From NCBI RefSeq assembly GCF_040807025.1, contig NC_090944.1, forward strand, positions 5,298,068 to 5,362,067: DNA of 64,000 nt. The letters are read 5' to 3'. The translations under genes were made by a program, and so were the position numbers. The DNA is from Struthio camelus (Eukaryota; Chordata; Aves; Struthioniformes; Struthionidae). The notes beneath the pieces are model-generated. The model worked only from the letters and a program-made list of their open reading frames with translations. It was not told the origin of the DNA and did no database searches. Shown piece after piece: positions 52,101 to 64,000 of this stretch (position 1 is the first letter of the stretch; the number at the start of each line of letters is the position of its first letter).

Positions 52101-55100
52101 GCACTCGCACAACACGCCCAGCACCCCCAACACAAGGCCTAGATCCCCTCAGCACCCTGCATCACAAGCCCAGCACCCCAAAAACAAGCCCCAGTTCCCC
52201 TCAGCACTCCCACACGCCCCACACAACAAACACACGGCCCAGATCCCCTCCGCACCCCCAAAACAAGGCCCTGATCCCATCTGCACTCCCAAAACAAGGC
52301 CCAGCACTCCCACAACAAGCCCAGCACCCCCAGTGCAAGACCTAGCTCTCCTCAGCACCCCCACCACAAGCCCAGCACCCCCAACACAATGCCCAGATCC
52401 CCTCAGCAACCCCACCACAAGGCCCTGATCCCCTCTGCACTCCCAAAACACATCCAGCACCTCAAAAACAAGCCCCTGATCCCCTCAGTACCCCCAATAC
52501 AAGGCCCCGATCTCCTCAGCACCCCCAACACAATGCCCAGATTTCCTCTGCACCACGGAAAAAAGGCCCAGCACCTCGAAAACATGGCCAGATCCCCTCA
52601 GCACCCCCACTACAAGCCCCGCACCTCCAAAACAATGCCCCGATCACCTCAGCACCCCCACCACAAGTCCAGCACCCCCAACACAATGCCCCGATCCCCT
52701 CAGCAACCCCAAAACAGGGCCCAGATCCCCTCAGCAAACCCATTACAAGACCAGCTCCCCCGACACAAGGCCCACATCCCCTCAGCACCCCCAAAACAAG
52801 GCCCAGCAGCTCCAACACAACGCCCAGCTCCCCTCTGCACCCCCACAAAAATCCCAGCCCCCGCAACACAAGCCCAACACCTCCAAAACAAGCCCAGATC
52901 CCCTCAACACTCCCACAAGCTCAACACAACAAACACACAGCCCAGATCCCCTCTGCACACCCATAACAGGCCCAACACCTCCAATACAAGCCCCAGATCC
53001 CCTCCGCACTCGCACAACACGCCCAGCACTCCCAACACAAAGCCCCGATCCCGTTCAGTACCCTCATGACAAGACCAGCACCCCCAACACAACACCCAGA
53101 TCCCCAAAAACAAGGCCCAGCACCTCCAACACAATGCCCAGCTCCCCTCTGCACCCCCAAAACAAGGCTAGCACCCTGCATGACAAGCCCAGCACCTCGA
53201 AAACAAGCCCATGATCCCCTCAGCACTCCCACAAGCCCAACACAACAAACACACGGCCCAGATCTCCTCTGCACCCCCAACACAAGGCCCAGCACTCCCA
53301 AGACAAGGCCCAGACCCCTCAGTACCCCTACGACAAACCCAGCATCTCCACCACAATGCCCAGATCCCGTCAGCACGTCCACGACAAGCCCAGCGCACCC
53401 AACACAAGCCCCAGATCCCCTCCGCACTCGCACAACACGCCCAGCACCCCCAACACAAGGCCTAGATCCCCTCAGCACCCTGCATCACAAGCCCAGCACC
53501 CCAAAAACAAGCCCCAGTTCCCCTCAGCACTCCCACACGCCCCACACAACAAACACACGGCCCAGATCCCCTCCGCACCCCCAAAACAAGGCCCTGATCC
53601 CATCTGCACTCCCAAAACAAGGCCCAGCACTCCCACAAGCCCAGCACCCCCAGTGCAAGACCTAGCTCTCCTCAGCACCCCCACCACAAGCCCAGCACCC
53701 CCAACACAATGCCCAGATCCCCTCAGCAACCCCACCACAAGGCCCTGATCCCCTCTGCACTCCCAAAACACATCCAGCACCTCAAAAACAAGCCCCTGAT
53801 CCCCTCAGTACCCCCAATACAAGGCCCCGATCTCCTCAGCACCCCCAACACAATGCCCAGATTTCCTCTGCACCACGGAAAAAAGGCCCAGCACCTCGAA
53901 AACATGGCCAGATCCCCTCAGCACCCCCACTACAAGCCCCGCACCTCCAAAACAATGCCCCGATCACCTCAGCACCCCCACAACAAGCCCTGCACCCCCA
54001 ACGCAATGCCCAGATCCCCTCAGCACCCCGACCACAAGCCCAGCACCCCCAACACAATGCCCCGATCCCCTCAGCAACCCCAAAACAAGGCCCACATCCC
54101 CTCAGCAAACCCATTACAAGACCAGCTCCCCCGACACAAGGCCCACATCCCCTCAGCACCCCCAAAACAAGGCCCAGCAGCTCCAACACAACGCCCAGCT
54201 CCCCTCTGCACCCCCACAAAAATCCCAGCCCCCGCAACACAAGCCCAACACCTCCAAAACAAGCCCAGATCCCCTCAACACTCCCACAAGCCCAACACAA
54301 CAAACACACAGCCCAGATCCACACAGCAACCCCACAACAAGCCCAGCACCCGCAATACAAGGCCCTGACCACTCAGTACACCCAGGACAAGCCCAAGACC
54401 TCCAAAACAACGCCCAGCTCCCCTCTGCACCCCCACAAAAATCCCAGCCCCCGCAACACAAGCCCAACACCTCCAAAACAAGCCCAGATCCCCTCAACAC
54501 TCCCACAAGCTCAACACAACAAACACACAGCCCAGATCCCCTCTGCACACCCATAACAGGCCCAACACCTCCAATACAAGCCCCAGATCCTCTCCGCACT
54601 CGCACAACACGCCCAGCACTCCCAACACAAAGCCCCGATCCCGTTCAGTACCCTCATGACAAGACCAGCACCCCCAACACAACACCCAGATCCCCAAAAA
54701 CAAGGCCCAGCACCTCCAACACAATGCCCAGCTCCCCTCTGCACCCCCAAAACAAGGCTAGCACCCTGCATGACAAGCCCAGCACCTCGAAAACAAGCCC
54801 ATGATCCCCTCAGCACTCCCACAAGCCCAACACAACAAACACACGGCCCAGATCTCCTCTGCACCCCCAACACAAGGCCCAGCACTCCCAAGACAAGGCC
54901 CAGACCCCTCAGTACCCCTACGACAAGCCCAGCATCTCCACCACAATGCCCAGATCCCGTCAGCACGTCCACGACAAGCCCAGCGCACCCAACACAAGCC
55001 CCAGATCCCCTCCGCACTCGCACAACACGCCCGGCACCCCCAACACAAGGCCTAGATCCCCTCAGCACCCTGCATCACAAGCCCAGCACCCCAAAAACAA

Positions 55101-58100
55101 GCCCCAGTTCCCCTCAGCACTCCCACACGCCCCACACAACAAACACACGGCCCAGATCCCCTCCGCACCCCCAAAACAAGGCCCTGATCCCATCTGCACT
55201 CCCAAAACAAGGCCCAGCACTCCCACAACAAGCCCAGCACCCCCAGTGCAAGACCTAGCTCTCCTCAGCACCCCCGCCACAAGCCCAGCACCCCCAACAC
55301 AATGCCCAGATCCCCTCAGCACCCCCACCACAAGGCCCTGATCCCCTCTGCACTCCCAAAACACATCCAGCACCTCAAAAACAAGCCCCTGATCCCGTCA
55401 GTACCCCCAATACAAGGCCCCGATCTCCTCAGCACCCCCAACACAATGCCCAGATTTCCTCTGCACCACGGAAAAAAGGCCCAGCACCTCGAAAACATGG
55501 CCAGATCCCCTCAGCACCCCCACTACAAGCCCCGCACCTCCAAAACAATGCCCCGATCACCTCAGCACCCCCACAACAAGTCCAGCACCCCCAACACAAT
55601 GCCCCGATCACCTCAGCAACCCCAAAACAGGGCCCAGATCCCCTCAGCAAACCCATTACAAGACCAGCTCCCCCGACACAAGGCCCACATCCCCTCAGCA
55701 CCCCCAAAACAAGGCCCAGCAGCTCCAACACAACGCCCAGCTCCCCTCTGCACCCCCACAAAAATCCCAGCCCCCGCAACACAAGCCCAACACCTCCAAA
55801 ACAAGCCCAGATCCCCTCAACACTCCCACAAGCTCAACACAACAAACACACAGCCCAGATCCCCTCTGCACACCCATAACAGGCCCAACACCTCCAATAC
55901 AAGCCCCAGATCCCCTCCGCACTCGCACAACACGCCCAGCACTCCCAACACAAAGCCCCGATCCCGTTCAGTACCCTCATGACAAGACCAGCACCCCCAA
56001 CACAACACCCAGATCCCCAAAAACAAGGCCCAGCACCTCCAACACAATGCCCAGCTCCCCTCTGCACCCCCAAAACAAGGCTAGCACCCTGCATGACAAG
56101 CCCAGCACCTCGAAAACAAGCCCATGATCCCCTCAGCACTCCCACAAGCCCAACACAACAAACACACGGCCCAGATCTCCTCTGCACCCCCAACACAAGG
56201 CCCAGCACTCCCAAGACAAGGCCCAGACCCCTCAGTACCCCTACGACAAACCCAGCATCTCCACCACAATGCCCAGATCCCGTCAGCACGTCCACGACAA
56301 GCCCAGCGCACCCAACACAAGCCCCAGATCCCCTCCGCACTCGCACAACACGCCCAGCACCCCCAACACAAGGCCTAGATCCCCTCAGCACCCTGCATCA
56401 CAAGCCCAGCACCCCAAAAACAAGCCCCAGTTCCCCTCAGCACTCCCACACGCCCCACACAACAAACACACGGCCCAGATCCCCTCCGCACCCCCAAAAC
56501 AAGGCCCTGATCCCATCTGCACTCCCAAAACAAGGCCCAGCACTCCCACAACAAGCCCAGCACCCCCAGTGCAAGACCTAGCTCCCCTCAGCACCCCCAC
56601 CACAAGCCCAGCACCCCCAACACAATGCCCAGATCCCCTCAGCAACCCCACCACAAGGCCCTGATCCCCTCTGCACTCCCAAAACACATCCAGCACCTCA
56701 AAAACAAGCCCCTGATCCCGTCAGTACCCCCAATACAAGGCCCCGATCTCCTCAGCACCCCCAACACAATGCCCAGATTTCCTCTGCACCACGGAAAAAA
56801 GGCCCAGCACCTCGAAAACATGGCCAGATCCCCTCAGCACCCCCACTACAAGCCCCGCACCTCCAAAACAATGCCCCGATCACCTCAGCACCCCCACAAC
56901 AAGCCCTGCACCCCCAACGCAATGCCCAGATCCGCTCAGCACCCCTACCACAAGTCCAGCACCCCCAACACAATGCCCCGATCCCCTCAGCAACCCCAAA
57001 ACAGGGCCCAGATCCCCTCAGCAAACCCATTACAAGACCAGCTCCCCCGACACAAGGCCCACATCCCCTCAGCACCCTCAAAACAAGGCCCAGCAGCTCC
57101 AACACAACGCCCAGCTCCCCTCTGCACCCCCACAAAAATCCCAGCCCCCGCAACACAAGCCCAACACCTCCAAAACAAGCCCAGATCCCCTCAACACTCC
57201 CACAAGCTCAACACAACAAACACACAGCCCAGATCCCCTCTGCACACCCATAACAGGCCCAACACCTCCAATACAAGCCCCAGATCCCCTCCGCACTCGC
57301 ACAACACGCCCAGCACTCCCAACACAAAGCCCCGATCCCGTTCAGTACCCTCATGACAAGACCAGCACCCCCAACACAACACCCAGATCCCCAAAAACAA
57401 GGCCCAGCACCTCCAACACAATGCCCAGCTCCCCTCTGCACCCCCAAAACAAGGCTAGCACCCTGCATGACAAGCCCAGCACCTCGAAAACAAGCCCATG
57501 ATCCCCTCAGCACTCCCACAAGCCCAACACAACAAACACACGGCCCAGATCTCCTCTGCACCCCCAACACAAGGCCCAGCACTCCCAAGACAAGGCCCAG
57601 ACCCCTCAGTACCCCTACGACAAACCCAGCATCTCCACCACAATGCCCAGATCCCGTCAGCACGTCCACGACAAGCCCAGCGCACCCAACACAAGCCCCA
57701 GATCCCCTCTGCACTCGCACAACACGCCCAGCACCCCCAACACAAGGCCTAGATCCCCTCAGCACCCTGCATCACAAGCCCAGCACCCCAAAAACAAGCC
57801 CCAGTTCCCCTCAGCACTCCCACACGCCCCACACAACAAACACACGGCCCAGATCCCCTCCGCACCCCCAAAACAAGGCCCTGATCCCATCTGCACTCCC
57901 AAAACAAGGCCCAGCACTCCCACAAGCCCAGCACCCCCAGTGCAAGACCTAGCTCTCCTCAGCACCCCCACCACAAGCCCAGCACCCCCAACACAATGCC
58001 CAGATCCCCTCAGCAACCCCACCACAAGGCCCTGATCCCCTCTGCACTCCCAAAACACATCCAGCACCTCAAAAACAAGCCCCTGATCCCCTCAGTACCC

Positions 58101-61100
58101 CCAATACAAGGCCCCGATCTCCTCAGCACCCCCAACACAATGCCCAGATTTCCTCTGCACCACGGAAAAAAGGCCCAGCACCTCGAAAACATGGCCAGAT
58201 CCCCTCAGCACCCCCACTACAAGCCCCGCACCTCCAAAACAATGCCCCGATCACCTCAGCACCCCCACAACAAGCCCTGCACCCCCAACGCAATGCCCAG
58301 ATCCCCTCAGCACCCCGACCACAAGCCCAGCACCCCCAACACAATGCCCCGATCCCCTCAGCAACCCCAAAACAAGGCCCACATCCCCTCAGCAAACCCA
58401 TTACAAGACCAGCTCCCCCGACACAAGGCCCACATCCCCTCAGCACCCCCAAAACAAGGCCCAGCAGCTCCAACACAACGCCCAGCTCCCCTCTGCACCC
58501 CCACAAAAATCCCAGCCCCCGCAACACAAGCCCAACACCTCCAAAACAAGCCCAGATCCCCTCAACACTCCCACAAGCCCAACACAACAAACACACAGCC
58601 CAGATCCACACAGCAACCCCACAACAAGCCCAGCACCCGCAATACAAGGCCCTGACCACTCAGTACACCCAGGACAAGCCCAAGACCTCCAAAACAACGC
58701 CCAGCTCCCCTCTGCACCCCCACAAAAATCCCAGCCCCCGCAACACAAGCCCAACACCTCCAAAACAAGCCCAGATCCCCTCAACACTCCCACAAGCTCA
58801 ACACAACAAACACACAGCCCAGATCCCCTCTGCACACCCATAACAGGCCCAACACCTCCAATACAAGCCCCAGATCCTCTCCGCACTCGCACAACACGCC
58901 CAGCACTCCCAACACAAAGCCCCGATCCCGTTCAGTACCCTCATGACAAGACCAGCACCCCCAACACAACACCCAGATCCCCAAAAACAAGGCCCAGCAC
59001 CTCCAACACAATGCCCAGCTCCCCTCTGCACCCCCAAAACAAGGCTAGCACCCTGCATGACAAGCCCAGCACCTCGAAAACAAGCCCATGATCCCCTCAG
59101 CACTCCCACAAGCCCAACACAACAAACACACGGCCCAGATCTCCTCTGCACCCCCAACACAAGGCCCAGCACTCCCAAGACAAGGCCCAGACCCCTCAGT
59201 ACCCCTACGACAAGCCCAGCATCTCCACCACAATGCCCAGATCCCGTCAGCACGTCCACGACAAGCCCAGCGCACCCAACACAAGCCCCAGATCCCCTCC
59301 GCACTCGCACAACACGCCCGGCACCCCCAACACAAGGCCTAGATCCCCTCAGCACCCTGCATCACAAGCCCAGCACCCCAAAAACAAGCCCCAGTTCCCC
59401 TCAGCACTCCCACACGCCCCACACAACAAACACACGGCCCAGATCCCCTCCGCACCCCCAAAACAAGGCCCTGATCCCATCTGCACTCCCAAAACAAGGC
59501 CCAGCACTCCCACAACAAGCCCAGCACCCCCAGTGCAAGACCTAGCTCTCCTCAGCACCCCCGCCACAAGCCCAGCACCCCCAACACAATGCCCAGATCC
59601 CCTCAGCACCCCCACCACAAGGCCCTGATCCCCTCTGCACTCCCAAAACACATCCAGCACCTCAAAAACAAGCCCCTGATCCCGTCAGTACCCCCAATAC
59701 AAGGCCCCGATCTCCTCAGCACCCCCAACACAATGCCCAGATTTCCTCTGCACCACGGAAAAAAGGCCCAGCACCTCGAAAACATGGCCAGATCCCCTCA
59801 GCACCCCCACTACAAGCCCCGCACCTCCAAAACAATGCCCCGATCACCTCAGCACCCCCACAACAAGTCCAGCACCCCCAACACAATGCCCCGATCCCCT
59901 CAGCAACCCCAAAACAGGGCCCAGATCCCCTCAGCAAACCCATTACAAGACCAGCTCCCCCGACACAAGGCCCACATCCCCTCAGCACCCCCAAAACAAG
60001 GCCCAGCAGCTCCAACACAACGCCCAGCTCCCCTCTGCACCCCCACAAAAATCCCAGCCCCCGCAACACAAGCCCAACACCTCCAAAACAAGCCCAGATC
60101 CCCTCAACACTCCCACAAGCTCAACACAACAAACACACAGCCCAGATCCCCTCTGCACACCCATAACAGGCCCAACACCTCCAATACAAGCCCCAGATCC
60201 CCTCCGCACTCGCACAACACGCCCAGCACTCCCAACACAAAGCCCCGATCCCGTTCAGTACCCTCATGACAAGACCAGCACCCCCAACACAACACCCAGA
60301 TCCCCAAAAACAAGGCCCAGCACCTCCAACACAATGCCCAGCTCCCCTCTGCACCCCCAAAACAAGGCTAGCACCCTGCATGACAAGCCCAGCACCTCGA
60401 AAACAAGCCCATGATCCCCTCAGCACTCCCACAAGCCCAACACAACAAACACACGGCCCAGATCTCCTCTGCACCCCCAACACAAGGCCCAGCACTCCCA
60501 AGACAAGGCCCAGACCCCTCAGTACCCCTACGACAAGCCCAGCATCTCCACCACAATGCCCAGATCCCGTCAGCACGTCCACGACAAGCCCAGCGCACCC
60601 AACACAAGCCCCAGATCCCCTCCGCACTCGCACAACACGCCCAGCACCCCCAACACAAGGCCTAGATCCCCTCAGCACCCTGCATCACAAGCCCAGCACC
60701 CCAAAAACAAGCCCCAGTTCCCCTCAGCACTCCCACACGCCCCACACAACAAACACACGGCCCAGATCCCCTCCGCACCCCCAACACAAGGCCCTGATCC
60801 CATCTGCACTCCCAAAACAAGGCCCAGCACTCCCACAACAAGCCCAGCACCCCCAGTGCAAGACCTAGCTCTCCTCAGCACCCCCACCACAAGCCCAGCA
60901 CCCCCAACACAATGCCCAGATCCCCTCAGCAACCCCACCACAAGGCCCTGATCCCCTCTGCACTCCCAAAACACATCCAGCACCTCAAAAACAAGCCCCT
61001 GATCCCCTCAGTACCCCCAATACAAGGCCCCGATCTCCTCAGCACCCCCAACACAATGCCCAGATTTCCTCTGCACCACGGAAAAAAGGCCCAGCACCTC

Positions 61101-64000
61101 GAAAACATGGCCAGATCCCCTCAGCACCCCCACTACAAGCCCCGCACCTCCAAAACAATGCCCCGATCACCTCAGCACCCCCACAACAAGCCCTGCACCC
61201 CCAACGCAATGCCCAGATCCGCTCAGCACCCCTACCACAAGTCCAGCACCCCCAACACAATGCCCCGATCCCCTCAGCAACCCCAAAACAGGGCCCAGAT
61301 CCCCTCAGCAAACCCATTACAAGACCAGCTCCCCCGACACAAGGCCCACATCCCCTCAGCACCCTCAAAACAAGGCCCAGCAGCTCCAACACAACGCCCA
61401 GCTCCCCTCTGCACCCCCACAAAAATCCCAGCCCCCGCAACACAAGCCCAACACCTCCAAAACAAGCCCAGATCCCCTCAACACTCCCACAAGCTCAACA
61501 CAACAAACACACAGCCCAGATCCCCTCTGCACACCCATAACAGGCCCAACACCTCCAATACAAGCCCCAGATCCCCTCCGCACTCGCACAACACGCCCAG
61601 CACTCCCAACACAAAGCCCCGATCCCGTTCAGTACCCTCATGACAAGACCAGCACCCCCAACACAACACCCAGATCCCCAAAAACAAGGCCCAGCACCTC
61701 CAACACAATGTCCAGCTCCCCTCTGCACCCCCAAAACAAGGCTAGCACCCTGCATGACAAGCCCAGCACCTCGAAAACAAGCCCATGATCCCCTCAGCAC
61801 TCCCACAAGCCCAACACAACAAACACACGGCCCAGATCTCCTCTGCACCCCCAACACAAGGCCCAGCACTCCCAAGACAAGGCCCAGACCCCTCAGTACC
61901 CCTACGACAAGCCCAGCATCTCCACCACAATGCCCAGATCCCGTCAGCACGTCCACGACAAGCCCAGCGCACCCAACACAAGCCCCAGATCCCCTCCGCA
62001 CTCGCACAACACGCCCAGCACCCCCAACACAAGGCCTAGATCCCCTCAGCACCCTGCATCACAAGCCCAGCACCCCAAAAACAAGCCCCAGTTCCCCTCA
62101 GCACTCCCACACGCCCCACACAACAAACACACGGCCCAGATCCCCTCCGCACCCCCAACACAAGGCCCTGATCCCATCTGCACTCCCAAAACAAGGCCCA
62201 GCACTCCCACAACAAGCCCAGCACCCCCAGTGCAAGACCTAGCTCTCCTCAGCACCCCCACCACAAGCCCAGCACCCCCAACACAATGCCCAGATCCCCT
62301 CAGCAACCCCACCACAAGGCCCTGATCCCCTCTGCACTCCCAAAACACATCCAGCACCTCAAAAACAAGCCCCTGATCCCGTCAGTACCCCCAATACAAG
62401 GCCCCGATCTCCTCAGCACCCCCAACACAATGCCCAGATTTCCTCTGCACCACGGAAAAAAGGCCCAGCACCTCGAAAACATGGCCAGATCCCCTGAGCA
62501 CCCCCACTACAAGCCCCGCACCTCCAAAACAATGCCCCGATCACCTCAGCACCCCCACAACAAGCCCTGCACCCCCAACGCAATGCCCAGATCCGCTCAG
62601 CACCCCTACCACAAGTCCAGCACCCCCAACACAATGCCCCGATCCCCTCAGCAACCCCAAAACAGGGCCCAGATCCCCTCAGCAAACCCATTACAAGACC
62701 AGCTCCCCCGACACAAGGCCCACATCCCCTCAGCACCCTCAAAACAAGGCCCAGCAGCTCCAACACAACGCCCAGCTCCCCTCTGCACCCCCACAAAAAT
62801 CCCAGCCCCCGCAACACAAGCCCAACACCTCCAAAACAAGCCCAGATCCCCTCAACACTCCCACAAGCTCAACACAACAAACACACAGCCCAGATCCCCT
62901 CTGCACACCCATAACAGGCCCAACACCTCCAATACAAGCCCCAGATCCCCTCCGCACTCGCACAACACGCCCAGCACTCCCAACACAAAGCCCCGATCCC
63001 GTTCAGTACCCTCATGACAAGACCAGCACCCCCAACACAACACCCAGATCCCCAAAAACAAGGCCCAGCACCTCCAACACAATGTCCAGCTCCCCTCTGC
63101 ACCCCCAAAACAAGGCTAGCACCCTGCATGACAAGCCCAGCACCTCGAAAACAAGCCCATGATCCCCTCAGCACTCCCACAAGCCCAACACAACAAACAC
63201 ACGGCCCAGATCTCCTCTGCACCCCCAACACAAGGCCCAGCACTCCCAAGACAAGGCCCAGACCCCTCAGTACCCCTACGACAAGCCCAGCATCTCCACC
63301 ACAATGCCCAGATCCCGTCAGCACGTCCACGACAAGCCCAGCGCACCCAACACAAGCCCCAGATCCCCTCCGCACTCGCACAACACGCCCAGCACCCCCA
63401 ACACAAGGCCTAGATCCCCTCAGCACCCTGCATCACAAGCCCAGCACCCCAAAAACAAGCCCCAGTTCCCCTCAGCACTCCCACACGCCCCACACAACAA
63501 ACACACGGCCCAGATCCCCTCCGCACCCCCAAAACAAGGCCCTGATCCCATCTGCACTCCCAAAACAAGGCCCAGCACTCCCACAACAAGCCCAGCACCC
63601 CCAGTGCAAGACCTAGCTCTCCTCAGCACCCCCACCACAAGCCCAGCACCCCCAACACAATGCCCAGATCCCCTCAGCAACCCCACCACAAGGCCCTGAT
63701 CCCCTCTGCACTCCCAAAACACATCCAGCACCTCAAAAACAAGCCCCTGATCCCCTCAGTACCCCCAATACAAGGCCCCGATCTCCTCAGCACCCCCAAC
63801 ACAATGCCCAGATTTCCTCTGCACCACGGAAAAAAGGCCCAGCACCTCGAAAACATGGCCAGATCCCCTCAGCACCCCCACTACAAGCCCCGCACCTCCA
63901 AAACAATGCCCCGATCACCTCAGCACCCCCACCACAAGTCCAGCACCCCCAACACAATGCCCCGATCCCCTCAGCAACCCCAAAACAGGGCCCAGATCCC

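Larger units (their letters stand above)
14690..64000 (+). repeat. large minisatellite/satellite array, C-rich strand on +, continues past the window
   Basis: About 49.3 kb of uninterrupted tandem repeats. Two module types alternate, roughly CCCAGATCCCCTCAGCACCC plus CCCAACACAAGG (about 31 bp) and CCCAGCACCCCCAACACAAG (20 bp), giving a common 51-bp composite. The G-rich strand is the minus strand, opposite to blocks A and B. No transposon or gene interrupts the array. Fifty-one is a multiple of three and the modules contain few stop triplets, so long open frames appear on both strands, up to 364 codons on + and 227 on -. They restart and end at fixed places in every unit and have no domain, so I treat them as non-coding. 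Confidence 0.97.
17805..64000 (+). repeat. homogeneous higher-order repeat, main period 1323 bp
   Basis: The 20-mer ATGACAAGACCAGCACCCCC marks one point per unit: 17805, 18699, 20022, 21345, 22669, 23968, 25338, 26928, 28227, 29597, 31186, 32509, 33833, 35132, 36506, 38096, 39686, 41009, 42383, 43706, 45080, 46403, 47726, 49096, 50419, 51743, 53066, 54656, 55979, 57353, 58943, 60266, 61640, 63014. After a short first interval (894 bp), the 32 full intervals are 1323/1324 (14), 1374 (6), 1589/1590 (6), 1299 (3) and 1370 (3). 1374 is 1323 plus one 51-bp module; 1299 lacks 24 bp; 1370 is 1374 minus 4 bp; 1590 carries an extra 267 bp. Copies differ at only scattered single bases. Confidence 0.95.

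Noticed and set aside
14690..64000. Hundreds of open reading frames of 60-364 codons in the array
   Set aside because: They follow from low stop density and a 51-bp period. They occur on both strands in the same places in each unit, have no domain, and are bounded by unit-specific stops.
14690..64000. CRISPR-like array (short repeats at regular spacing)
   Set aside because: There are no unique spacers; spacer and repeat are variants of the same modules, and the setting is a vertebrate genome.
14690..64000. Telomeric repeat
   Set aside because: No TTAGGG/CCCTAA tracts are present; the G-rich modules are different and longer.

Overview
The window looks like vertebrate, and specifically bird, nuclear DNA. 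It holds a CR1-type LINE 3' end with the typical ATTCTGTGA terminus (7212-7405), a decayed very large interferon-inducible GTPase gene (VLIG/GVIN1 family), a GC-rich multi-exon gene with AG/GT splice sites and an AATAAA signal, and a very long GC-rich minisatellite. This mix fits a GC-rich avian microchromosome. That placement, and a galliform origin, are inference. I see no bacterial operon, phage, CRISPR, tRNA or rRNA signal.

Layout. 1-760: CpG-rich leader with a GCGA microsatellite. 761-2396: a four-exon gene predicted to encode a 306-residue protein I do not recognise. It has an N-terminal hydrophobic region, an RVRF motif, an acidic patch, a Cys cluster and an Arg-rich tail; a polyA signal lies at 2489. 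2624-9480: a VLIG pseudogene on the + strand with several frameshifts and two in-frame TGA codons. It is split by a 1.7-kb insertion made of a minisatellite block (A, 6393-7211), a CR1 fragment and an unclassified stretch. 9480-10323: no gene seen. 10386-11771: minisatellite block B, bracketed by a 68-bp direct duplication. 11840-12770: no gene, but a heat-shock-element-like site, two inverted CCAAT boxes and a GC box. 12860-14040: two broken relatives of the first gene. 14690-64000: one continuous minisatellite array that runs off the right edge.

The array fills about 77% of the window. Its modules are about 20 and 31 bp and combine into a 51-bp composite. These are organised into a higher-order repeat (HOR), mostly 1323 bp, with 1299, 1370, 1374 and 1590 bp variants. 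The HORs are further duplicated in blocks of about 4.26-4.29 kb and at offsets of 11,164, 13,914 and 14,970 bp. The left 3-4 kb is divergent and the rest is nearly homogeneous. Blocks A and B are the same repeat family in the opposite orientation. The many long reading frames in the array are a by-product of the 51-bp (17-codon), stop-poor module and are not annotated as genes. The most notable features are this nested satellite and the unrecognised gene family truncated beside it.
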